Below, piece by piece: positions 1 through 10,039 of a stretch of DNA of 64,000 nt (the stretch's first letter is position 1; each line of letters opens with the position of its first letter). A program made the position numbers and the translations under genes. This DNA comes from Apostichopus japonicus (Eukaryota > Echinodermata > Holothuroidea > Aspidochirotida > Stichopodidae). The notes beneath the pieces are model-generated. The model was not told the origin of the DNA and ran no database searches. It was given only the letters and a program-made list of their open reading frames with translations. The DNA lies in assembly GCF_037975245.1 (NCBI RefSeq), contig NC_092565.1:1806499-1870498 (forward strand), in the 5' to 3' direction.

Positions 1-580
1 CTCCAAACTTGCATGCACCCAACTGGCACATACTTATTATTTTGCTTTAATTGGACCTGTTCAATACCCACCAGGACATATGTGGATAGATTTAGTGCCA
101 TGAAAAAAATTTCCATTTGACACCAACAGCACATTGGTAAGAATTTAAATTGTCTAATGAGAGAATCATGAAATATAATTGGACCAAAATGGCAGTAAAA
201 CTTGTTGTTTGCGTGATATCATTATCTTATTCTATGGTTACTTGGGTAAAATGCGCAGCTAGGTTTGCTAGCCATCTGTAACAAAATATTTCTTCAGAGA
301 GAAAACTCTTCATTTGTCTGGATGCATGTGCTCACCTGTTAATGTGTGACACTGTTTATTTGTATTATTTATTTATTTATTATTTAGGTTTACAGTCTTG
401 TTCGGGGCCAAGGCCCTCTCACACGACTTTACAACCCTGGTCATTGGTAACTTGACACACCTACACACCAAAGTGTGCACAATTCAATCAATCTCTCCTG
501 GGGCACCACAGTGCACCACAACCACGGATCTGTTTCTTTAGTAAGGGGCATAGGCTGCAGCCCCCCCAACCAAAATTTTT
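1..580. other. AT-rich DNA, no gene seen
   Basis: I see no convincing coding exon, RNA gene or element end in this stretch. Positions about 357-386 are low-complexity TTTAT/ATTT repeats. The part from about 540 (GTAAGGGGCATAGGCTGCAG) leads into the tandem array that follows. A similar GGTAAGGGG phrase recurs after the hairpin element near 1370, so the array and the hairpin may lie inside one older repeat. Confidence 0.5.
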
Positions 581-1076
581 GGTGAAAATTCGGGCAATAT
601 GCTGAGAATTTTTCGAGCACCTACTGAAAGAAGAAAAATCTGCAGTCGTGTTCTTCAATTTTTTTGGTGAAAATTCGGGCAATATGCTGAGAAATTTTCG
701 GGCACCTACTGAGAGAAGAATAATATGCAATGTGTTTTTCAATTTTATTTGGGCAATGTGCTGAGAATTTTTCAGGCACCTACTGAAAGAAGAAAAATCT
801 GCAGTGTGCTCTTCAATTTTTTTTTTGGTGAAAATTCAGGGAATATGTTGAGAATTTTTCGGGCACCTACTGAAAGAAGAAAAATCTGCAGTGTGTTCTT
901 CAATTTTTTTTGGGTGAAAATTCGGGCAATGTGCTGAGAATTTTTCAGGCACCTACTGAAAGTAGAAAAGTCTGCAGTGTGTTCTTCACATTTTTTTTTG
1001 GTGAAAATTCGAGCAATATGCTGAGAATTTTTCGGGCACCTACTGAAAGAAGAATAATTTGCAATGTGTTTTTCAA
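581..1076 (+). repeat. Tandem array, about 85-bp unit, six copies
   Basis: Units begin GGTGAAAATTCGGGCAATAT and continue through GCTGAGAATTTTTCGGGCAC, CTACTGAAAGAAGAAAAATC and a T-rich tail. Starts are at 581, 666, about 745 (shortened by about 11 bp), 827, 913 and 1000, so the period is 85-87 bp. Copies differ by point changes and T-run length. Open frames across the array are by-products of the repeat. The ATTCGGGCAA phrase also occurs near 3180-3212 and, inverted, near 3282, so the unit comes from a dispersed repeat. Confidence 0.85.
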
Positions 1077-1101
1077 TGGTTAAAATGATATTCGTTATTA
1101 T

Positions 1102-1334
1102 TGTAACGACTTCCCCAATAATTATAACCAATATGAAAGGGTAATAACACGGAAGATATAACCAAAATTTTCCGCGCGCGTTCAACATCTTAATGTGCAC
1201 ATCATATTGGCATTTATCGGTTATTTGCATGTGATGTATAACCTATGAATGCCTATATGATATGCACATTAAGATGTTGAGTGCACGGAGCGCCCGAACA
1301 AATTTTGGTTATATTTTTCGAGCAAGTCGTTACA
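1102..1334. mobile_element. Long-hairpin MITE with 11-bp perfect terminal inverted repeats
   Basis: The ends are exact inverted copies: TGTAACGACTT at 1102-1112 and AAGTCGTTACA at 1324-1334. Inside, almost the whole element folds on itself. CAACATCTTAATGTGCAC at 1183-1200 pairs with the inverted copy ending at 1280, and CATTTATCGGTTAT pairs with ATAACCTATGAATG around a short loop near 1230. The arms are about 75 bp with few mismatches. No coding capacity and no clear target duplication were found, so the superfamily is unassigned. It abuts the 85-bp array. Confidence 0.7.
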
Positions 1335-1335
1335 G

Positions 1336-1639
1336 CCCCTCCAAATCAAATTAGGCTCCTACGCCTATGGTAAGGGGTAATAAGATATGGGTAAGATCAG
1401 GGACTCCCTGTTAAGATTAAGGCCTTTGTGTGTTGGGGTGTGTGAGTGTGTAACCATTTTGCAAAAGTGAGGCAGTGGGAGTACCAATCCGAGGGAAAGG
1501 TAAGGGAGAGAAAACCCAAAAAGATGAATGACCTTCGGCACAGGGGTAAACTGGACTCCTCCAGCTGCCTTTACTACATTTTACTGCAATTACTACAAAC
1601 ATATGGTGGCTTCCACGGCAACTCTCGACCAGGTATGTT
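1336..1639. other. Unassigned DNA, no gene
   Basis: Short frames on both strands overlap here, but none has a splice context or a recognisable motif. The start (GCCCCTCCAAATC...) resembles the region just before the 85-bp array. A GTGTGTTGGGGTGTGTGAGTG stretch lies near 1428-1448. Confidence 0.4.
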
Positions 1640-1796
1640 GTATTGGCCCCAAATATACCAGACCTTTGGTCGAAGTTTGAAACTGTTTTTATTACCACCT
1701 TTGAGGAAATTTACCTCACTGAGACATTCAGGCATCTTATGCTTTCAATTTGAATGCCTAAGAACAATTTGGAAAGTAAAGACCTCTAGGAACGTT
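1640..1796 (-). repeat. Dispersed repeat family R, reverse copy
   Basis: This is the reverse complement of a repeat seen many times at 40-45 kb. Shared landmarks in order are GGCCCCAAATAT, CAGACCTTTGGTC, GAGGAAATTTACCTCACTGA, GACATTCA, then ACAATTTGGAAAGTAAAGAC. Compare the forward copies near 42840-43060 and 45050-45260. Non-coding as far as I can see. Confidence 0.75.
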
Positions 1797-1799
1797 CTT

Positions 1800-2456
1800 T
1801 TTTAAATCTTCTATCAATTATAGCATGCTAAATAGGGGCCAATACTACATAGCCTGCCTTTAATATATCCAGTAACCTGCTCTGGATAAACACTATCAAA
1901 TATGGAAGAAATGTTTTGGTTAAAGTATGAATATGTTAACTTTAACATAAAAAAATTGCAAGTCAGATAGTGGTATGTTTTCACTGCTCATGGTTATTGT
2001 AGTTGAACTCAATGTATAGAACTGTACAGGTGCAATCAATGTGTTAATAATATAACATGTTACAATACTGACAAACTTAACTTTAGAATAAGCTATACAA
2101 ACAATAGCAGGGCAGTTTTCCAAACACGGAATGCAGGAACAGATATCCAAATAAGGCTAGGAGACGCCCTGCCTCTCTTGTGGACCTTTCCATGATAAGT
2201 ATAGCAGCTTTACATCCAACAGAAACTTTGCCAAAACTTCAAACATCTCCATCTGCCACTATCTCCATCTGCCACTGGGGTTATGAGAGCACTGAATAAA
2301 ACTGTTTAATCACCTAATACTAGCTGCAAGTTAGAGTACCTCTTCAACACTCCATGACATCACAATTATGTTATGTTAAATTTAAGGTGACCATATATTC
2401 CTGACTGGAATCAGGGACATTTATTGCATGACTGATATGGGAGGAGGGGTTACACC
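1800..2456. other. Unassigned AT-rich DNA
   Basis: No exon or RNA gene is supported. At about 2384-2420 the phrase AAGGTGACCATATATTCCTG followed by AATCAGGGACA resembles an inverted phrase at about 3645-3683 (TCAGGGACGTCTGGTCCTCT). These may be ends of an older DNA transposon into which the 2457-3361 element inserted. The match is partial and I found no target duplication. Confidence 0.35.
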
Positions 2457-2523
2457 GATAGGCGTACGGGACCATTTCAGTTTTGGGGGGCAGAAATTTT
2501 TGTGCCCTAAAGTTCCTGTGACA

Positions 2524-2640
2524 CTAAGCGGAGCGCCACCATCGGTTGGCGCGTAGCGTACAAGAAAATTTTTGGCAAAAAATGCCTCTCAGATTGCCGG
2601 AAACGGCACTTCTGAGGCTTTGCAAGTAACATCTAAACAT
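2524..2640 (+). repeat. Family C module, copy 1
   Basis: Contains the hallmark phrase AAGCGGAGCGCCACCATCGG, then TTGGCGCG, ACAAGAAAATTTTTGGC and GCCGGAAACGGCACTTC. The same ordered landmarks recur at 11877, 12428, 14040, 15391, 15640 and 31222 on the plus strand, and at 19880 and 20775 on the minus strand. It is non-coding in every copy. Confidence 0.85.
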
Positions 2641-3223
2641 TATTTATTTTATAATCTCACGTTTTAGAAATATAAACTTCCCCAAAAATTTGGTAAATTA
2701 AAAGAAGAAATGGTAACATCACTTTGATGGGGAAAAATAGGGCAGTATATTTTTTAAGCTCCTATTTAGTTACCGTATTTATTATTTTAACACAGTACTC
2801 AGCTACCTCCAGAAAAACATGCATTGTTCAACGACACGTAGGCGGGATAATGTCGCTGTGTCGGGTGAGACTGCAATTTGTCTCACAAAAAAATATAAAA
2901 TATAACAAAGAATATGATAAACCTGTACTTCTAGTCTTGTAGGCACTCCGCCCCCCCCCCCCCCAACATCCATGAAAAAGAAAATGTTTCTTATATACTC
3001 TCATGTCGGGGATGTCCAGGTATACTAGTTAGAAAAAACAATTGATCGTGCAAAAAGCGTGGTAGCCCAGATGAGCTGCACTTACGGTGGTGTTACACGG
3101 AAACATTTGGGCATCATGATGCTAAATAAAGATTAAAAGAGATTAAAGATTAATATAATTAAATAAAGAAAATCATGGAATTGTCGGGCAAAAATTTGAA
3201 AAAGATTCGGGCAAGCTACTGCA

Positions 3224-3227
<4 letters not shown>

Positions 3228-3258
<31 letters not shown>
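3228..3258. repeat. (AT)n microsatellite
   Basis: About 15 uninterrupted AT dinucleotides followed by a T-rich run. It lies inside the probable hAT element. Confidence 0.9.
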
Positions 3259-3262
<4 letters not shown>

Positions 3263-3683
3263 TTTTTTCTCCTCTTAGGCTGCCCGAATTATCAGGACTT
3301 TTGTCCGAATTTCTTGTCCTCTGGAAACTTGGGGGTCCCCCTCCCGCCTTGTATGCCTATGGGTACACCCCCTCCCCTTTTGGAAAATTTTCAAGTGCCT
3401 AAGGTGTTTAGATGTAAAATGGTGATACTTAGAAGCACTTTTTAAATCAATTATATTTTCAAAAATGTAGCTTTTTCTTAGATGAAATTTACTTACTTTA
3501 CGAAAGAGTGCTAGGCTATATCGATCTAGCATATTTTAACAGTGTTTCCACTTTACACTGGCCCACTTGAAATACTGGTTATTTTAACAATTATTTTACT
3601 ATGGGGACATTTTCGGGGACACTTGTTCAACAACACACTGTAATCGGGGACTGTCCCCAAAAATCAGGGACGTCTGGTCCTCT

Positions 3684-5321
3684 TAGTTTAATTGATCTCA
3701 CACAATACAAAATAAAGACAAGTTATTCTGTGACAACAATAAATAACACAAGATCAATGTCACATTAAAATAACTGCAAACTACAGTACGTAAACAGATC
3801 AGATATTGCTATCATGGAAAGCCACAATGGTGTACAATAAAGTATGCAGTGAAACCAATATTCAATCATTTAGTTTATTAATATGACACAGTTGTAACTT
3901 TGATGACATCAGTTATTTAGTTTACATTACACTATGAATGAACATGCAAATCAATGCTAAATACTAAAGAAAGGAGTAAGATACATAACGCACTACATGC
4001 AACAACCAATGTTTGACACCATAAAAATGATAAATTCTCATGATACATTGCACTAGCTTAGTAACATTATTTCACTGAGACACCATTTTTGTTGTTGTCT
4101 ATTACAGTACAGTTTGTTCAATTCAATTGTCTTGAAGGCTTGTGATATCTACATTCTGGATACTTGCTGTTTCATTGTCCACTCTTGTGTCCTTGATGTA
4201 TAGTATTTAAACAAGCTTATGGAACTGCTTTGACATCAGCTTATTTCAAAATTGTCCTTATCCATGTTAACAACGTTCACTATGCCAATCCGTAGCTCTC
4301 ACTGGAGAACAAGATAAATGACAATCATCTTACATAATAGAAGTAGAGAAGCACACGTTATTAATGAAACAATCGAACACAAACACTTCCAGTTCCAACC
4401 CTTATATCTGCTTGCAAAACATCCATCATGCCTTAAACACTATGCTGTGCTGTACTGTTCCTCTAAAGGATGTACTGTACATCTGTAATGTGAAATGAAA
4501 GGCAAAAAAAGACATATTTATGGCTTTGTGTGATTACAAAAGTGTTACAAAGATATACCTGTTGTTGTTGAAGACTGAATTAAAATGATTTTCCAAGATA
4601 TGATTCATTTGATTTTAATTGCAAAAAAAGGCTCATAGCCAAGGTAACTGGGTTGGAACCAGCACAAACGTCATGTTTGTTTATTCACTGAGATTGTAAA
4701 CTTGCACTCATTGTAAAAACTAAAACTTATTGTTCGAATCTGGGAGAAAATAGACCCCTAAATGATACCCCTCAAATGTTAACCTAGAAATATAGCTCAG
4801 ACTCAAAATTTACCAAAAATGTCAATGTCTTTGCTGATATGAACAATATGCACATAACATCCTGATCAGATGACAACTGCAGTATAGGCAGTGGAGAGTA
4901 ACCATCTTTAGGCAGTGTACGTATGTACAAATGATGCCACATCATCATGAAACAAAAAAAAAACATAAGAAAAGAATAAATGTGCAAGGTTTGTACACAA
5001 ACTGCTTCAGACAGGTAGGTAGCAGTCTACACGAATGGTACATGTCTTTATTTTTCAGAGATAAGGAAAAATACTACTGTTATCATTAACCTGTGGAGTT
5101 TGAACATTTATGGGTCCCTCGCATTTACAGACCTCCAGTGGCTGTATTAGCACCATATTTAGCACTATATGTCTATGTCCTTTAATATTACATCATACAA
5201 TAAATGAATAAATGTGTCCAATGTTCTAAATTCGGTTAGTCATATACAGTCCTACAATAGTGGACTGCAGAAGACCTAGTTGCAGCATGGAATGGTTACA
5301 GTGTGTACATCAACAAATTAC
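3684..5321. other. Gene-poor AT-rich DNA
   Basis: No open frame, splice pair or repeat landmark convinced me in this stretch. If the minus-strand exon at 5322-5472 is the last coding exon of a gene, this region could hold its 3' end. There is no independent support for that. Confidence 0.4.
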
Positions 5322-5472
5322 CTGTCTCCACTGGGGTGCAGCTGCTGGAGTGCATTGCTGCATCAGCCTCTGTTGGGGCATAGCCTTTTGTTGGGGAACT
5401 GGTGTTGTCTTTTCTAGTGGATCAGTTTGGATACCAACCTCTCCAGTTTCTTAATTGGGCACACACCTTCAA
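5322..5472 (-). CDS. Candidate minus-strand exon (gene copy A, exon 2)
   Basis: On the minus strand this segment follows a good acceptor (TTTGTCTTTTTCAG) and ends at a good donor (GAGACAG|GTAATTT). One frame is open at the 3' side and reads APTEADAAM...TPVETG. It recalls the QTEAFSAAV...SVDTQKGEG peptide of the better preserved exon at 24221-24321, so I treat the two as paralogues. Joined to the upstream exon at 7680 with consistent phase, a stop appears immediately (AGT TGA). This copy is therefore broken or uses another acceptor. A different frame gives a short basic C-terminus ending KLIH-stop. The function is not recognised. Confidence 0.3.
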
Positions 5473-7679
5473 CTGAAAAAGACAAATAATACCGGGATTT
5501 GCAAAGTTAATAATATATCAGAATGCATACTGTGCAAATAGTGAAATATATAATTTACAACTTAAATAACTGAATACCACATTATGCCCTTTACTAAATA
5601 GTCAACAATTCACATCAATTTTTGCAAACACAGTACAGTAATTACACTACTAATTACAAAACTTTGCTATTGGCAGCATAAATTCATCACATCAGCTTTA
5701 TGATATTACATATTACATACACTAAATGTCATAATGTTTGATGTTACAATGGCAATGTCCCAGTAGGCTTGTTCATACACTAATTTGTCACCAAATTTCA
5801 TCATGTTCAGGGAAGCATATTTGCTTTTAAAAATATAGCTAGTCTTTGCTTATTTCCGAGACTAAAAATTACGGAATATTCTAAAGGTGTGCCCTGAACA
5901 ATAAAGTTTCTAAAGATAACATAGAAACATGATATGGTATTTTATGGGTGACCATTCTAGTTCTCCCACAAAATCAGTGCAGTAGTATCACTTTCCTTTT
6001 GTACAATTTTTAGAACTGCATGATCAGATCATGTGTAGAGCTATGAAGCCTATGATAATGTTATATTTTGGCAAATGTCTTTAATTTCTATATCATGATG
6101 AAATTATCAATTATTGTAAGATGGACTCAACAACCCCCCGGAATGGTGTGTCATGTCCGATGAATTGTGTGACTAAGGGGTCCTTCAAAGCGTACATTTG
6201 GTGCGTCATTACAACTACAATATGTGCGTCAGTGTGGGTCAATGTGCCATGAAGGGTCCATCATGGTCAGCAAACAATCGGTCTGAATGTTAATTTGGTG
6301 TATGTCAATGACATACAATGATGTGTCAATTTTACTATGATGCAGGGGTGTATCAATGTTCAAACTTAAGTTTAACTTAACCTATTCTAGGGGTCTGAGG
6401 GTGCAACGTACAATTGCTAAACCTGTGCATTACTGGCATCTGCAATCCTGATAGTCCTTTTATAATCAAAATAGATTAAAACATACAAAGGAGAAATAAT
6501 AATTCACGCCTATTTTGAGTTAAACAGATAAGTCCATTAGAACGATCAATAATGTGTTAGTTCAACCAACACTGAGAATTGAGTAATCCACTAGACAATG
6601 TTTCTACTGCATTGTGCAATAAGTGACTTAAATAGTACACACAATCACCATGGTAACCACATAAGTTATTGGAACAATATGAGAAGAACATAATAGACCC
6701 AGCACACTTAATGGTAGATTAGTATTTTAGTATTACATCTTAGATTGAGTAGATTATAAGACTAATTGCAGAATACTGTACCATGTAACTAAATATCATG
6801 GTGTATCCTTTAAATTAAATGTGATAAATGTTGTCGAACATAAAATGGTGGCATTCATAATTATTGGTGACATTGATTTGTTTATGTTGTCCTTGATTTT
6901 CTGATTAAACAACCGTGATAGCAAACTATCATGTTATGAATGCATCAATTGGTGGTATCCTTCACTAATTCAACAGAGGAGCCTGTAGAGCTAGTGTAGC
7001 TTCTTTCTGAGAAGGCTTTTGAGTTTTGACTTCCATTTCGAAAACTTACTTATATCACTTTACACTACATTACCAGGAAATGAGGTAGCCACTACCATTT
7101 TTAAAGTTACTACCAAGTTGGGGGTATTAGGCAATACTCTATTTTGGGATAGAAAGAGTTTTAATGCCTACATTTTTTCTTTGCAAGTGAAGAATCCTCC
7201 ACATCTAAAGTGGCTATACAGATTGACAAGCAATTGAAGCAAAGTGAAAGTTTTATTTTTTTATTTTCTTGTGGGGAGATCCAATCCATGTCCATATTAT
7301 ACTGATGTAGGCTAAGGCCTATTCATATTTGCAAAGCTACCGAATCATAAACCAAACACATATGATACTCCAGCGTTCCATACTGATAATGCTTACTAGG
7401 CGAATATATGTAGAAAAGCATAAATAACACTTCATAAAAATCTTCGACCTAGGCTAGGCTACAGTAAGTACAGAAGCCTGCACTGCAGTACTACTAGCCC
7501 ATGCCGGTGTATAAGTTGCCTTAGTTTGTCGGCCTAGCTACTCCTAAGTAGGCCTTGCATCGGTCTATTGAACATATAACAAGGAAGCCTACAGTAGACC
7601 AAACACTTCAGCCGGTAAACAGTATACATTAGCCTAAATAGTAACGAAACGTTAGTCGTTAGCATAATTTGCTGCCTAC
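5473..7679. other. Putative intronic or intergenic DNA
   Basis: It lies between two minus-strand exon candidates and could be their intron. The stretch 7440-7640 is rich in CTAGGCTAGGC and AGCCTA words typical of non-coding DNA elsewhere in the window. A plus-strand frame at 7019-7237 has no recognisable features. No RNA genes were seen. Confidence 0.4.
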
Positions 7680-7918
7680 CTTCTTGTTACAGTATGAACT
7701 GCCAGTAAATGCTCCGAGAAGGTAGCATTGGTCATTTTGTCGATCCCGATCTCTATTCCAATAGATCGTCCACGTAGCACCAGCTCAAGTACACTTTTGA
7801 TGCCTGCATTTCTCTGTCCCTTTTTCACTCACTGCTTTTGGCATCTGGACCCACAATAAAGCAACCTGGGCCTTCCACCAGCCTGACCTGCATTTAGTGC
7901 CTGGATATGGCCGTTTCT
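7680..7918 (-). pseudogene. Candidate first coding exon, gene copy A (decayed)
   Basis: The minus strand shows a donor AACAAGAAG|GTAGGC at 7680/7679. The preceding 56 bases can be read from an ATG at 7735 as MTNATFSEHLLAVHTVTR. A second exon at 26672-26960 shares the layout: KRPYPGT near its start, GPD..SS in the middle, then NA(T/D)F(S/A)EHLL..HT..R at the donor. In copy A the middle part carries in-frame stops (after SSE and LLE), so it is degenerate as a single exon. The arginine-rich segment followed by an AEH-LL helix recalls a multicopy family of uncharacterised animal proteins whose first exon has this shape. That resemblance is from memory and its function is unknown to me. Confidence 0.4.
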
Positions 7919-7960
7919 TTGGAGAACCACAGAATACAGGATATACACTGTACAGTGGCA

Positions 7961-7990
7961 GTATATTATATATACCGTATCACGTGACCA
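7961..7990 (-). promoter_or_regulatory. TATA-like stretch and CACGTG box upstream of copy A
   Basis: TATATTATATATAC (about 7962-7975) and the palindromic E-box CACGTG (7981-7986) lie just upstream of the copy A exon on its own strand. The paralogous copy B exon also has a CACGTG upstream (27178-27183). Regulatory use is inferred from position only. Confidence 0.2.
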
Positions 7991-7999
7991 AGTCAGAAA

Positions 8000-9856
8000 G
8001 TGGAGTAACGGTGTACCAGCGAAACCTATGAAATTGGCCCACCCTCTAAAAATATGCTAGCTGAGAGAAAACCTTAAAGTGATACTATGCAACCTTTGGT
8101 AGTCAATAACCATGTTATCTTTTTGATGATTTCCTTCATTTCCAACAAAAATGCATTGTACATTGAAATGGTTTTGCAAATTAATCTAAAAGCTGACCAC
8201 AATAAAAGAGTGTACATTCAGGGTTTAGGAACAATGAATCTGAATGTTGACATTCAACAACAAAAATTGGAACTGTTGCACCCTGGTCCAGTGCTTTATG
8301 TCACCTCTGACTCTCCCCTATATTCTCAGGAAGTTAAAAATCTGCTGTATATCAGCCCAAAATTGATTTTGCTAACAGTGGAAAGTTTTTCAACAATGAA
8401 CCACTGGTCCAACAGCTCAAGGACACATTGTTAGTGCCAGTGTGTTACAAAAGTATCTCAGCAAACAGTGCAGGCTTATTTTTAGACTGAAGTCATTTCA
8501 TGACCATGGAAGATAGATTAAGAAATCAAAACCTGGTTTCTGTTTGCAGCAAGGGACTCATTAAATTCCTCATCTTGCTGGCCATCAAGCAATCTGCACC
8601 ATTGAGGGTCCTTGAACATACCCAACAAATGGTCTATGATGGACAAGCAACACAGTGTCATTAAAACATACACAACTCAACAGTCACACATATGTAGTCA
8701 CTAGAATAGTATGGAAAGTCTGGTTCATGCGTATCAAGTACTACATACCAAAAGAGTATGGAATTTTAATGGTCAGTGCATGATCATTTTTAATTTAAAT
8801 ATCATGGTATTAGTATTGTCACTGTGTCATGTAAATAAGATTTGATAAAGTAATGATCATCTACGACATGGTTCTATGAATCAAACAGGTTTCAAATTGA
8901 ACCAGGGAACCGGTTCCCACCACCACATTCATGTTCATGGAGTTGTTGAACTATATTTTGGAACCTTGATGAGGTTAGAACTTGAAGCAAATATACTTAC
9001 TTCTGAATATATGGATGGTACAGATATTGGCAGAACATATAACCAATGTCTGCTTCAATCTTTCATTTCTGCTGGGCAGGTGCTCCCCTCAGTAAGATCA
9101 ATTAAGTCGCCCTTCGCATTGGCCCTTTTGAATGTAAGGTCCAACCCATTCAAGATGGAAACTGCCCCCACAGAACCATTTTGAACTCATTGGTATCCAG
9201 ATGAGCTGGTATGGTGCATTCTCTTGGCAGATGGTCTGAAGATAATGTATCATTGAAATTTCTGTCATAGATGAAAGAAATAGAAAACTTTACATGGTGC
9301 CATTTGAGGAGGGCATTGGGGTTGAAGAAATAGCAAACTACATGATATTGGAAGAGGGAGAAAATAAAAAATAAGAAATGCATCAATATTGTACATCCAT
9401 GTAAGGTTTCTACAGTAAGTTTCTGTCTATAACGGACTGAAAGGTGCTGCGGTTCGTACCTTTGAAAAGGTTTAGTATTTGTGAAAGAAGGTCACCTGTT
9501 TAGTTGTATATAATATTCTGGTAAAGGTTACAATTTTGTTTTACTAAGCAAAGCAGTTCATTATGACAGAATATGAAGTGATATATCTTCCGGATAAGTC
9601 ATTTTGAATTTGAAAGTAGACTAGTACTTCTCAAAGCTAAAGACATCATTATAATGTTATTTTGTTAAATACCTCCAGTAATGATACCATACCAACTTTG
9701 AAGAACTTCCAACTTATGGTTGCTTAGTTACTATAATTTGAAGGTTTTAACTTTTGACCACAAGAACTAAATATAATGTTCTATCACTACCCACATTAAA
9801 CTGTTCACAACTGTTGTCCAAGTTGCATAAAATTCTGAAGATTAATTTTAACAAAC
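8000..9856. other. Unassigned DNA with non-descript open frames
   Basis: Two plus-strand frames (8087-8434, 115 aa; 8876-9184, 102 aa from an ATG) and one minus-strand frame (9150-9386) are open, but I recognise no domain and see no convincing splice context. The stretch 8876-9330 could be a decayed coding piece. The phrase TAAAGTGATACTATGCAACC at about 8076 looks like the start of a dispersed repeat. Confidence 0.35.
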
Positions 9857-10039
9857 CTAAGCCAGCATTGGACAACCATTCAGTGCTTTCCATGAAGAAG
9901 GCCTTGTTGTTGCTTTGGGATCTGACAAAGCGACAATCTTCATTTTATACGCCTTTGCAGGGCGACCACGTTTAAGCCTCTTCGTGGGTGCCGAAGCCCT
10001 GGTGGTTGGGGGCTCTCCCCTGTCCTGTTTACATGAAAC
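9857..10039 (-). CDS. Candidate terminal exon with an AT-hook-like motif
   Basis: The minus strand has a strong acceptor (polypyrimidine CCATTTTTTAACTTCCAG immediately before 10039). A 60-codon open frame follows and ends at a TAG (9857-9859). The peptide is basic and proline-rich. It contains TKRLKRGRPAKAYK, whose RGRP core is the signature of an AT-hook, a minor-groove DNA-binding motif. Cysteines occur near the start (VSCKQ) and end (NGCPM). No other domain is seen and upstream exons were not found. The hook could be chance in a K/R-rich segment, but splice site, phase-0 frame and composition together suggest a real or recently real exon. Confidence 0.4.
   Translation of the reverse strand, partial: VSCKQDRGEPPTTRASAPTKRLKRGRPAKAYKMKIVALSDPKATTRPSSWKALNGCPMLA

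Larger units (their letters stand above)
2457..3361. mobile_element. Probable non-autonomous hAT-like element (905 bp)
   Basis: The left end reads GATAGGCGTACGGGAC; the reverse complement of the right end reads CATAGGCATACAAGGC. The flanks are GTTACACC (2449-2456) and GGTACACC (3362-3369), a 7-of-8 match to the 8-bp duplication typical of hAT insertion. Inside are a family C module (about 2524-2640), a C-homopolymer near 2951-2963 and an (AT)n tract. No transposase frame is present. The imperfect target duplication and the mutated first base keep this tentative. Confidence 0.5.

Noticed and set aside
772-1230. 152-codon minus-strand frame
   Set aside because: It spans the 85-bp tandem array and part of the hairpin MITE; its repetitive product follows from the repeat period.
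2384-3683. Outer DNA transposon enclosing the 2457-3361 element
   Set aside because: The inverted similarity of the presumed ends is partial and no target duplication was found; noted only as a possibility.
8876-9184. 102-codon plus-strand frame as a gene
   Set aside because: It begins with ATG, but I see no domain or splice context and the next bases read as decayed sequence. Mentioned only in the region entry.
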